Assembly: GCA_025093985.1 (NCBI GenBank)
Contig: JACAAK010000002.1
Coordinates: 3,844,001-3,908,000, forward strand
DNA: 64,000 bases
Source: Calvatia gigantea
Lineage: Eukaryota; Basidiomycota; Agaricomycetes; Agaricales; Lycoperdaceae
Direction: 5' to 3'
Below the pieces are notes generated by a model that had not been told where the DNA came from, ran no database searches, and saw nothing but the letters and a program-made list of their open reading frames with translations. Every line of letters starts with the position of its first letter. The stretch's first letter is position 1. The position numbers were made by a program, and so were the translations under genes. Shown piece by piece: positions 10,801 through 20,229 of this stretch.

Positions 10801-12035
10801 TCATCCTCTTTCTCAATTATAGTTGCTAAATGGTGCGCTCAAGTCCTAATTGTGGACGGCGACTTCCATGAAGTCAAACTTCCTTAAAGCAATCATTGTT
10901 CTCCTGTAGTTGGCGGACTAAGCATTTTAATGTGCTCGTCCATGCTCTGACTTAAAACAGGTCTTCAAACTTGGGCGCGTGAATGTGCGCTTAACACAAG
11001 TGAAGGAACGTTGATGCTAGAAGCAGGGCGCGATATATAGTGATGCAGCTTCTCTATAAGAGAAATAGTATATGGTGGCAATCGCTCGAGCCAGCGGCAT
11101 ATTTAAACTATATTCTGAAGTATTTCCTGAAACAACATGATGGCAGTATTACCGGCTCATTATCCTTCTCCCCTTATTTCCCAGCTGCAAGGACGCGATA
11201 AGCATTCTTCTCCTTGCTATCTTCTTTGGATATTTTTGCGAATGCTGCAAGTGCGGCGGCTCACTGCCTTAGCGTGGCATAAAGCGCTTTAAAGCGCATG
11301 AGCTATCCGTAGAAAGAGTAAAGTGGTAGTCGAATAGACGTGGAAGGGGTAAAGCGTTGAAGCCTGAAGCGAAGGAACAAACAATGGACTTCTCAAAGAT
11401 ATTTTCTATATCCCAGCTTTATTTGATTAAGCGGGCCTTAGCAGCTTATAATTGCCAGCTTAAGTGAGTCAAATAGCTCAGGTATATGCTCGTGGTGTGT
11501 TATTCTACTCAAGGCGGGACTTGCCCAATCGACTTGAAACACAAGAACACAAGGCTTATAATTTGCCTGACACTGTGGTATTTATTGCGGTCGCGAAGAC
11601 CAGCTAATTTACCAGCAAAGCAGAGTATAATGCTCAGCATAGATGATACATCATATAGTAAATTACTGAGGTGGATCTGAAGAGAATCCCAGAAAGCCCA
11701 AGGCATCATTGTTGATCAGAGAGAATACCAGAACAGAGGTGGAGCAACCAAAGCGGAACAGTTCTGCTGCAACCCAGAATGGGGAGCGGACCTAAAGCGG
11801 TCGAACCAGACCGGAGATGACGGTTTGCCAGATCAAAAACCAAGAACGGGTAACAACGTGTCAGCATCATGTAGGACTGCTGTGCATAGTACACGCGTTC
11901 ACAACATGGGTCAGACAGGGTATCAAGTGGACCAAAGGTACTACTGTCTCCCAGGTTGAAAGCGACCGTAGCCTCCTCAAACTCTACCAGCGTTGCTAAT
12001 GCGGTCCGAATGAGCGGCGGTCGGGGCCCATAATC
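7861..12035 (-). other. Remaining interior of the LTR element, no intact coding
   Basis: About 4.2 kb of AT-rich sequence with frequent short imperfect palindromes, for example AAAGCGCTTTAAAGCGC near 11281 and CTCTAATGAATCTTAGAG near 9733. The 17-mer TGGCAATCGCTCGAGCC occurs both near 7894 and near 11081. Minus-strand scraps resembling copia integrase (9671-9697) and RNase H (about 8680-8760) are too short for a domain call. The longest ORF is 118 codons. Confidence 0.5.
12018..12035 (-). other. Candidate primer-binding region of the LTR element
   Basis: In the inferred minus orientation, the bases directly after the 5' LTR are GATTATGGGCCCCGACCG. This is where a tRNA primer-binding site should lie. 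I could not match it to a particular tRNA end or half-tRNA, so the call rests on position only. Confidence 0.3.
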
Positions 12036-12592
12036 TGTTGAGAGAACGAGTAGACATCCCAATATAAGTTTACACTACCTAAGCATGTAGGCGTCAGCGG
12101 TGGAGGGTAGTCGTATTCATCCGGGAGACGGTCCAGTAGGAAAGGCGTATGGTAGTGGACATAGTCCTGCTTATACCAGCATACTCAGAGAGTCTTAAGG
12201 AGAATGGAAGCGATGCTTAGAGAAGCTAGCATGGAGTAGAGAAGATATATAGTCTTACGCCAAAGGGCGTAGCCAAAGGGCATATATGAAAGGCGTACAT
12301 ACTTCAATGCTACATAGGGTATATATACTAATATCCCTGGTCTGTGCACTCTAAACCCTTATACGGGTGAGGTCTAACTACCAGTAGCATAATTGGAGCA
12401 TACTGTGTACGACGCATGTACTAGAAGGTTCCATGTGGAGGGTATAACCGACTACCAGAAGGGCGGTACAACTACTGCGTATGTAGTCCGTGATGGTCCG
12501 TTATTATCGACCCTCTGAAGGTGAAATACTCGAACCCTGTTTCAGCTATAAATAGACTGAACCAACGTAGTGGTACGGAGTGAGATTCAACA
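12036..12592 (-). repeat. LTR (5' LTR in the inferred minus orientation)
   Basis: 557 bp, TGTTG to CAACA, followed by the target duplication CCTGG at 12593-12597. It is collinear without indels with 4741-5297. Confidence 0.9.
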
Positions 12593-12718
12593 CCTGGGAT
12601 GCTCTTATATAAGCGGATGTTGATCCAAAGTGATACTGAAACTTCGTCAACTGCTAATGCGTCCCAGGGACTGGCACAAATGTACGATGTTCATGTTTGG
12701 CTACAGCCTTGAATAATG
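12593..12718 (+). repeat. Right piece of the split inverted-duplication arm
   Basis: From CCTGGGATGCTCTTATATAA to CTACAGCCTTG it is the reverse complement of about 13420-13541 with only a few mismatches. It continues the sequence interrupted at 4740. Confidence 0.8.
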
Positions 12719-12762
12719 TCACGCTCTCATGGAAGGGTGCCTTTCCCATGCATCCCCCCTAA

Positions 12763-13236
12763 TTAAGCAACACTCCCGTACTTTCTCATGTCACCATCGA
12801 AGCCTCTGATTCCCTCAGTAGAACAAATGTGCGAAGATGTCAGGGAAAGATTTGGTGTGTATCCCTGCCTGTACCAAGTGTATAACACACTAGTGCAACT
12901 CCGAAGGGAGGACTGCATTACCATTGCAGCCACCATAGATGAGCCCTCCAGATAAGATGACAATGCTTGGCTGATATTGAATTGTAGTCCATGCCGTGGT
13001 CTTGTCAGTTCAACTACTTCTGCTTGGAGACATTGTGTCACTAGGCTGAATGCCCAGGAATGCATAATCTCTGGTGAGTGCTCATACAGCAGATCCGTAA
13101 TTTGAGTGGCTTGATCCAATACTGAGCACCGAGCTTCAGGTGGCCCACATCCCAAAACCTCTTTCATAACCCCCAGAATAGTCAAATTGGTTTCATCAAG
13201 GACGTTAAGAATGTGTGAGAGGGATGGAGTAGCCAT
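12763..13236 (-). CDS. Hypothetical protein, possible N-terminus of a DUF6589-type repeat protein
   Basis: A 157-codon ORF (MATPSLSHILNVLDETNLTI at the N-terminus) lies in the loop of the inverted duplication. The order of a short helical opening (SHILNVLDE), a segment LYEHSPEIMHSWAF and then LQFNISQALSSYLEG resembles, from memory, the N-terminal part of a repeated Agaricomycete family associated with DUF6589. No catalytic residues are recognisable, and the rest of such a protein is not found downstream. It may be a truncated transposon-related gene rather than a host gene. Confidence 0.35.
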   Translation of the reverse strand: MATPSLSHILNVLDETNLTILGVMKEVLGCGPPEARCSVLDQATQITDLLYEHSPEIMHSWAFSLVTQCLQAEVVELTRPRHGLQFNISQALSSYLEGSSMVAAMVMQSSLRSCTSVLYTWYRQGYTPNLSLTSSHICSTEGIRGFDGDMRKYGSVA

Positions 13237-13376
13237 TTTCCAAGAGGAAAAATTAGATTATGTTTTTTTTTCCTACTTTGATAAATAGCCTCGTGGCTCG
13301 TACGGTACAACGTGATCATCACAATCACTTGTCGGACTTACCAAAATTGATGAGACAGTCGGGCGTGCTACCTAAT

Positions 13377-13862
13377 TTAGGCCAAAAGGCGGGGAGGGTA
13401 CATGTTATGATGGTGTGACACAGGCTGTAGCCAAACATGAACATCGTACATTTGTGCCAGTCCCTGGGACGCGTTAGCAGTTGACGAAGTTTCGGTATCA
13501 CTTCGGATCAACATCCGCTTATATAAGAGCGTCCCAGGTGACTGGGTAGGAGTCTGGAAACCCCCAGGCTTCCAAAGGAAACATACTGTCTGCATTTGCT
13601 CAAAGCGTTCAGGGTCCATTACCTCTGGAAAAGGCATTTTCAAAAAAGTTATCTTGGGATCGATCATGGCGGCCCTGAGTTCGACCCCGCTGTGACATTC
13701 CAGTCTCGTGGAAGATAAAAGCTGACAAATGGGGCTGTTTGCCAACAGAAAACAAAGCAACGACTGCCACACCACCTGGTCAGGAAGCCTTGTAATTTTC
13801 GAGCCCTCCCACCGTGAGTCGAAGATCCGTAATTGGTATTCTTTGTGCAAGGAATACTCCAA
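13377..13862 (-). CDS. Hypothetical protein overlapping the inverted duplication
   Basis: 161 codons with no family recognised. The C-terminal half (from about GTLLYKRMLIRSDTE to the end) is the intact version of the inverted arm; its broken copy lies at 4685-4740 plus 12593-12718. The N-terminal part (RIFDSRWEGSKITRLPDQ) has no obvious domain. Amino-acid composition is ordinary, and no signal peptide or membrane segment is obvious. It may be the remnant of a repeated gene. Confidence 0.35.
   Translation of the reverse strand: MEYSLHKEYQLRIFDSRWEGSKITRLPDQVVWQSLLCFLLANSPICQLLSSTRLECHSGVELRAAMIDPKITFLKMPFPEVMDPERFEQMQTVCFLWKPGGFQTPTQSPGTLLYKRMLIRSDTETSSTANASQGLAQMYDVHVWLQPVSHHHNMYPPRLLA
13415..13570 (-). 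repeat. Intact arm of the inverted duplication (natural empty site)
   Basis: Its reverse complement reads CAGACTCCTACCCAGTCACC and then TGGGACGCTCTTATATAAGC without interruption. It shows the target sequence of the LTR element before insertion, with a single CCTGG. Confidence 0.8.
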
Positions 13863-13924
13863 TAGTTATGATCTTGCTTATTCTTTGCACAAGACAAACT
13901 TCTTGAAGAGTCGTGTGGCGCGAG

Positions 13925-14209
13925 TGTGATGCCAGGTCACAGTCGAGACACACGAGACCTTAGAGATCGCAATGACTGACTGTTCGAAGCTATCGTATTC
14001 CAAAGCCTAAACTAGAACAGACCGACTTGAGGGTCTTATATATAGAAGCATTGTTTGTACCTAAGGCAAGAGATAATCAAATAAGCCAATCAGAGTCACG
14101 AGGAGATAGGAGAAAGTCACGGGGAGATATTTCTCTACACACGCCCTCCGAACGCCGTCAAGGAGAGGACGTTCATTTTAAAAGAAAGGAATCGAAGGAG
14201 GTCAGAACA
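13925..14209 (-). repeat. Probable LTR-like 3' tail of the Ty3/gypsy fragment, boundaries unresolved
   Basis: Immediately downstream of the gypsy ORFs (minus orientation) lies a segment with a TATATATA box (14036-14043). Two sets of TG...CA borders are possible: 13981-14209 (TGTTC/GAACA, 229 bp) or 13925-14141 (TGTG/CACA, 217 bp). There is no second LTR in the window to fix the limits, and neither has a convincing polypurine tract. Confidence 0.35.
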
Positions 14210-15365
14210 TAAAGGAAAAGTTCGAAGTTTTCAAGTCCATATAGAAAGAAGGGTTAAGCCGAGGCATCAGTCTCTCCTTCGCCAGTTTCGATGTTGGGGT
14301 TGGGATTGACATAACCCATATTGATATCACATCGAAATCCTCCAACTCATCGTTTCCGTTTGCAGTATCTCCGCCAGGAACCTGAGCTGCAGGAGCAGCC
14401 TGAATCAAGTCCTGAAGATTCACAGTCCCTCCGACCATCGGAGCCATCGTAAGCGCAGGGTTTTGAACTATGGCGCTGGTCAGAGCATTGGCCAGGGCCT
14501 CTGCGAAGACGTGGGCGGAGTCGGGTACAATATTGAGAACATTGGAATTGGGATCGATGGGGGGTGCAGCAGGAGCTGCGACAGGAGGGGGAGTCACATG
14601 ATTATCTTGGGAGTCGTAGGGAGCGACTTGTCCAGCGGAATTACTCGACGTGTTACGAGGTCGAGTCGGAATCGTGCTAGGTGCATGTGACGGTGTGTCA
14701 CCTCCAGGATTAGAACGCCGTCCTCCAGACAAAGGATTGCTGGGGAGCTGGGCACGCGTGTTCGCAAGTCTTTGGGCGATGTAAGGGTGAGTCGACGGAA
14801 AAGAGGATGGACCTTGAGCGGAGTTCGGCTCGGAGAGGATGGTATGAGCCATTCCGAGGATTTTGGGGACAAGGAGTTGTCCACGAACATTCATAAGTCC
14901 GAGACCGATGAGAGAGTCGTGTTTGACGGGGGGTGCTGATTCGGCATAAGGAGAGAGATCGATGACATTCCAGTCAATTTTGTAGGCTCCTTGAGAACAG
15001 AAGAATTGGTTATCAGTGACACTCCACTCGATGAGCTTATGAGGTATGTCCTGAGCATTGAACCAGGCAGAGAACTCCTTGCATCCTGCGGGTGCGCTCC
15101 AACGATAGGGTCTCTTCAGGTTCGGATATTCTCGATCCGAACTGAAGACGAGATACTCCCGGAAAGAGCAAGGGGTGAAAGCCTGCCACTCGGTCACCGT
15201 GTTGTCACCTTCCTTTCGAGGGAGGAGACACGCCAATAGAGAGGATGGGAGATGACGATATTCGGGAGTTCCAGGTCGAGTACGACAGCTTTCGGGAGGC
15301 CAATGGTGATGCGAGTGAAGTTGGAAGGGTGGACCACACTTGGTAAGGAGTGCCGACCACGACAA
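14202..15365 (-). pseudogene. ORF downstream of gypsy pol, function unknown
   Basis: 387 codons open in this frame. The recognisable conserved-looking part is FREYLVFSSDREYPNLKRPY, FSAWFNAQDIPHKLIEWSVT, QFFCSQGAYKIDWNVIDLSP and LGMAHTILSEP. It is followed by a low-complexity Pro/Ala/Ser/Gly region with NALTSAIVQNPALTMAPMVG. The logical upstream continuation (VVHPSNFTRITIGLPKAVVL, LPNIVISHPLYWRV) is in the pol frame until TGA at about 15195, so a one-base shift near 15200 separates them. Gypsy elements of basidiomycetes can carry extra 3' ORFs; I do not know a function for this one. No transmembrane or fusion-peptide pattern of an envelope protein is visible. Confidence 0.5.
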
Positions 15366-16066
15366 TCGACATAGTGTGAGGACCCGAAGCTCATGAGGAA
15401 CAAGAGTAGGAGGAAAAAGTGGAAGAGGAGGATGGGGAAAGGAGGAAAGGAGAAGTTTGGGCAGCCGGTTTGAGGAGAGGGCCTTAAGAACACGTCCCTA
15501 ACCTCCTCTGATCCGACTGTTTCAAATCCAAGAAAGATCGTACCTAGAGAAACTTGTGGATCCTCTACTGGTACCTCCTTGCCGGTTTCCTTGAGCTCCG
15601 ATATATCTCCCAGACCTAAGATTTCGAAATAATGTTCGGGCGCGGTGAGATTCGCCACTTGGTGATACGGCAACCAAGTCACATCTCCAGATTTCCACTC
15701 AATTTCGAATAGAGGATTTGTCTTGGATCCAGAGTGTGAGCAAATACGTTCCACAGCCCATTCGTGTTCGTCATCATCAAACTCCCAAATTTGAGAGTCT
15801 GGGCGTCCGGGGAAGAGACGATCACCATTCGGGTGGTGGATCCTAAGTAAGGATGCATGAAACACGTCGTGGACACCTCTCTTTCGCAAATTGCCTGAGA
15901 CATTCACCTTGTATGAGCCGTTGTTAAAGTCCCGAAGTATTGTGTAAGGGCCTATGAATTTAGGAACGAGTTTTCGTGCCAGTCCTTTTGGGAGCGAGAT
16001 GTTCTTCGTGGACACATAGACGAGGTCCCCGGCTTTGAATGGTGAGGGAATGCGTCGACGTATCCT
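15195..16066 (-). pseudogene. Ty3/gypsy pol C-terminus: integrase tail and chromodomain
   Basis: The frame reads FKAGDLVYVSTKNISLPKG, KLVPKFIGPYTI, YKVNVSGNLRKRGVHDVFHA and LLRIHHPNGD, the classic GPY/F-type integrase C-terminal module. The chromodomain pattern EWAVERICSHSGSKTNPLFE, then IEWKSGDVTWLPYHQV follows, with the aromatic cage positions occupied by aromatic or similar residues. Known chromoviruses use this module to target chromatin. Upstream the frame closes at a TGA about 16067, and the catalytic DDE core is missing. Downstream the frame continues past the chromodomain for about 130 codons into the next conserved region. Confidence 0.85.
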
Positions 16067-16070
16067 TGCT

Positions 16071-16922
16071 CATCGTGTCAAGGAAGTTCGAACTTACACG
16101 GCCCAGGTTTTTCATCTGACTTATGACATTTAAAGAAATCGGCGTTATAGACACAGCTTCCATTTCGAAGAACGATAGTTCAGCGCTTTTGCGACACTTC
16201 ATACTCCATTTTACTGCCCCAGGATTTTCACTGCTAACGCTCACGCTGTTACGAAATGACCGGTGAGTCATCAACCGAACGTGGTGATATGCAAGTTAAT
16301 TTCAATTATTCCTGTCCCGTTAGGAGGTAGGCTTCTGCTGTTAGTCACCTTCATGTCCGGTAACTGGCCGCCGGTGGTTGGAAGGAAAGAGCGGGGCTCG
16401 AAGTTGGTGGGTTTGTTCTAACCTATGTTTCACGTATGGCTACTTGTATTTGCATAAAAAGGGAGGCACCACACGAGATCAAAGGTGCCCGGCCACGAAA
16501 AAGTTGGGGATTTGCAAAGAATATAACCTCACGCTCTGAACCATGAGGATAATTACCGGTCCTCTGGTTAAACGTTTCTCACCAGCCTGGGCAGCCGTTT
16601 GTTGTTAGTACGTCCCTCTTACCAATTTTCCGACGCCCTCCCCACCCCTCCCCATCATGACACAACCTTGATTACCCCTTATTGCAATAAGAATCTCTCG
16701 TTCTTCGACTCTTTCCCGTAAGTGCGTTAGCTTGTCCACGGTCATATCGCCGCTTACTGACGTTTCTCAGTCAAAAATTTCATTTGGTGCACTCCAACGA
16801 CTTAATAAACCCGGGCACTTCGGAGATACCTATCACTCGGGGTCCGGCGGCTAGGCGTTATTGGCCCCTAATAACCCATCCCTAACATAAGAACGTGCAG
16901 CAGACTCTTGTTGATACTCAAA
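16071..16922. other. Intergenic, promoter region of the first GMC gene
   Basis: No gene. The stretch is moderately pyrimidine-rich near 16640-16680. I see no repeat or clear TATA box close to the start. Confidence 0.4.
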
Positions 16923-19230
16923 ATGCAGCTCGCCCCCGTACTTGCATTTCTCTCACTTTTGTCATGCGCTTTTGGCGCAGTGTATGACCAACTGGCCAAT
17001 TTAAAGCGGGACCACTTTGACTTTGTAATTGTCGGGGGTACTAGGGTGATTTTACGATCATTGACAGCCCCATGGCTGACTACTTTTCTTAGGTGGGACA
17101 GCGGGCGCAGTGCTTGCAAATAGACTGTCAGAAATACAATCCTTCCAAGTCCTGGTTGTCGAAGCAGGTCCGAGGTTTGTCGAATTAACAAACATTTGCA
17201 TACTTCGCTGACCACCGTTCTCAGCAATGCGAATGTCCTCTCTTCTCAAGTTCCGTTTTTGTGGCATAGTCTTCTGGGTTCTTCGTATGACTGGAACTAC
17301 ACGACAACTCCTCAAGCGGGGCTGGGTGGAAGGATTCTGCCGTATAATCGTGGTCATATCCTGGGGGGCAGTAGTTCAATTAGTGGGTCCCAAGAGTTGT
17401 CTCCCCCGAGGGTGGGTTTCCGTTAAATTTGGTTTGGTTTAGATGGGATGGTCTACACCCGCGGAACTACCGAAGACTACGACCGTTGGGCTTGCGTTAC
17501 AAGCGATCAAGGCTGGTCATGGAACAAGGTGCTGCCGTATTTCAAAAAGGTAGGACTTCGGCTCCATTCCGAAGATTGCTAGCCAATCGAACAAATGGAT
17601 ATTATAGCACGAACGGTGGACTTTGCCAGCTGAACCTCGAAATATCACAGGACAATTCAATCCCTCAGTCCATGGTTTTGGCGGCAAAACATTCGTCAGT
17701 CTGCCTGGCCACCTCCAGTCAATTGATAGTCGCGTCATTGCCGCTGCGAACGAGTTGGGTGGTGAATTCGAGTTTAACCTTGATATGAATTCCGGGAATC
17801 CCCTGGGTACCAGTGCGTGTTGGTTCATAGAGATTGACTATTTCCCAACTTCAGCGCCGCATAGCATGGTTTCAACACACAATTGGGCGTGGAGAGAGGA
17901 GCAGTTCTGCAACATCGTATCTCACTGCTGACGTTCTCGGTCGATCGAATCTCCATGTTTTACTAAACTCCCGGGCGACCAAAATTACGCCTCTGGATGG
18001 CTCTAAATTAAAGCTAAAATTGGGAAAGATTGAAGTGTTTGGTAATGGTGCGCTGGGGTTTGTGTGTGTTGACTAGCATCCTAATTGACGCTTGCATGCC
18101 CTCAGGTCGCCAGCGCGTGATCCACGTAAAGAAGGAAGTACTACTTTCGGCAGGTGCGGTGGGGTCTCCCCATATCCTCCTCCATTCGGGCATCGGTGAT
18201 GCGGAGGAGTTGAAGTCTGTCGGGATTAAACCGATCGTGGACCTTCCGAGTGTGGGCAAGAACCTGACAGATCACTCAGCCTTCATCTTCGGGCTCAGGG
18301 TAAACGTGACCGACACCTTCGACAAGTGAGTCTCGAGTTTCTGTCACCAAGTACAGAACTCAATCTATGGGCTGCAGTATCATACGAAATACAACACTTT
18401 TTGGTGAAGCACTCGATGAGTGGAAACGGGAAAGAAAGGGTTTGCTCACTGCTACCGGTTCGAATAACGTTCTATGGCTTCGGGTCTTGAACGATTCTGC
18501 GATCTTCGAGGTGCACCCTGATCCGAGCGCAGGCGCGAATACACCCCAACTGGAGGTGGTTATGCTTGTAAGTCAGGCCTACTTAGGAGCTGATCTTGCC
18601 GTAATTTGATTCACTTATAGAATGGAGGATCGCAAGACACAGAACCAGCTATCCAAGTAGCAGTCATAATCGTCAGTCCTGCCTCCCGTGAGCTTATTTT
18701 CATCCCGTTCTTCTGTGTCTTCAACGAAGGAACCCCCAGGTGGAACACTGACCATCAACTCCACCAATCCTTTTGACCCACCGATAATCAATCCAAACTT
18801 CCTCACTGCTCCCGTTGATATGTTCCTTGCAAGAGAAGGATTCCGTAGCTCCCGGCGTTTCCTTTCAGCACGCGCGTGGGATGGTTGCGTCCTGGGTGAA
18901 CTGTCAGCAACGATCAACGCCACCACTGACGACGAACTTGATGCGTACGTAAGGCAGAATGGTGTGGGCGCTTGGCACCCTGTTAGCACCTTGGCCATGT
19001 CGGCCAAGGAAGCAGTGTATGGGGTGGTAGATCCCGATTTAAAGGTGAAAAAGGTCGAAGGCTTGAGGGTGGTCGACGCATCTGTTATAGTGAGTCAACA
19101 TATCCCGGATTTATGGCTGTACCTGACCGGTAATTTCGAGCCGTTTATTACCGCTGGACATACCCAAGTACCTGTTTATGTTATTGCGGAACGAGCAGCG
19201 GATCTAATTAAGCGGGAATGGCCTGTATGA
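16923..19230 (+). CDS. Secreted GMC oxidoreductase (aryl-alcohol oxidase/pyranose dehydrogenase type)
   Basis: This is a multi-exon AA3 family flavoprotein that oxidises alcohols or sugars outside the cell. The start at 16923 gives a signal peptide ([20 protein letters not shown]). The FAD-binding motif is completed by splicing at 17038-17092 (FDFVIVGG, then [13 protein letters not shown]). Next come LVVEAGP, the GMC signature [55 protein letters not shown] (the second GMC signature) and [12 protein letters not shown]. The catalytic region has [11 protein letters not shown] and, after a last intron, [20 protein letters not shown] with the second active-site His. All junctions I checked have GT-AG borders and keep the frame. 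A dead paralogue follows at 20230-22509. Substrate cannot be decided from sequence. Confidence 0.85.
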
Positions 19231-19973
19231 GGTGTTTACGTTGCGAACACCCGGAAATCTACTTCAAAACGGACCATTGTTATTTTAATGGACATGTAGT
19301 ATATAATAATTGACGCGTACCGACCGCAGATGTCGAAATATTGTATGTTGATTTGAAGAGGCGACTTATTCCACTCAGGGGTCTTCTGCTTTCTCATCTT
19401 TGGTCAAACGGTTAATGGTCAATGAACCGACTTGTGTTCCTACCGTTGTCCATCACCCAAAGTTTCCCATTTCTAATATGACGCCAGTGCTGCACTCCTA
19501 AATACCTTTCCATTGACTTGAATACGCTGGTCTGGCCACTCCCAATTGTACTCATGCCCTTCAGTCCTTTAGTTTTAGACAAAAAGGATACCGTTGCTCA
19601 AGGCCAACTTCTGGAACAAGCATCTAGGCTACAATTTCGTGAGTAATCATGTAGTCAATCAGGGGAACTCCGATAGCTGTGGCGCTTGCTTTCGGGGAGA
19701 AAAGGTCCAACAATTGAGACCACGGGATAGACCGCCGCAGTCCACGTACACTGCAGATTCACCACAGCAGGGATTCCATCCAGGAGACATTGCGAGATGC
19801 ATAGGTAAACAGTAAAAACAGAGATAGGGGGGGAGAAAGGTAATTAGAGTTGATCAGAGGGAGAAAGTAATAGGACAAATTCGTGCGTGGATATTTTGGT
19901 CCACGACCGGGGAGACGACTTGAGGCACTCCCGAAACACCTACGAAAATAATATAGTGGTTTTTTGTGTCAGG
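19231..19973. other. Intergenic between the two GMC copies
   Basis: No supported gene. A segment at 19905-19950 (CGGGGAGACGAC..GAAACACCTACGAAA) recurs near 25282-25330. Confidence 0.45.
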
Positions 19974-20180
19974 ACCGAGGGAAGGGCTGGTCGCAGACCA
20001 GAATCAGGCTGGTATGAGTTGAGTGTGGGGGGTCAGCCCGGATGGGGGAGGGGTCACTGACATGTGAAACAGAGATGCCCGAGGGAGAGTTGGTCGCTGA
20101 CCAGGACAGGATCTGGTGTGAATCACACATAGGGAGGTGGCCTACATGGGAGAAGGGGGGATATTGCTGACACCCTCTTT
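19974..20180 (+). repeat. Two-copy tandem repeat of about 104 bp upstream of the GMC pseudogene
   Basis: Unit 1 (about 19974-20077) and unit 2 (about 20078-20180) share CCGAGGGA, TTGGTCGC or CTGGTCGC, GACCAG, TCTGGT or GCTGGT, ACATGTGA or ACATGGGA, and end in GCTGACA-like sequence. The units are G-rich on the plus strand. They lie just before the presumed promoter of the pseudogene. Confidence 0.6.
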
Positions 20181-20229
20181 TTTCATCCACAGTATAAGAA
20201 CAAGGCAGATAACTCCGCCCATAACTAAT

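Larger units (their letters stand above)
4741..12592 (-). mobile_element. Complete non-autonomous LTR retrotransposon (LARD-like), 7.85 kb
   Basis: Two 557-bp direct LTRs (4741-5297 and 12036-12592) differ by 10 substitutions and no indels. The element is flanked by CCTGG on both sides (4736-4740, 12593-12597), a 5-bp target duplication. Both LTRs start TGTTG and end CAACA. A purine tract on the minus strand (GTGAGGAGGAG) directly abuts the left LTR, so transcription is inferred right to left. The 6.74-kb interior has no ORF over 140 codons and no intact gag-pol. Two weak pol-like scraps are visible on the minus strand: TDYGGEFV at 9671-9697, like a copia integrase D-N-G-x-E-F block, and a possible RNase H tail near 8680-8760. 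A Tc1/mariner element is nested at 6140-7378. The class (Ty1/copia-like) is tentative. It is a young insertion with an old, dead interior. Confidence 0.8.
13925..16070 (-). mobile_element. 5'-truncated chromodomain Ty3/gypsy retrotransposon
   Basis: The element retains only the end of pol (integrase C-terminus plus chromodomain), a further downstream ORF and a possible LTR. Protease, reverse transcriptase, RNase H and the integrase catalytic core are absent. The pol frame is closed by an in-frame TGA at about 16067. Confidence 0.75.
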
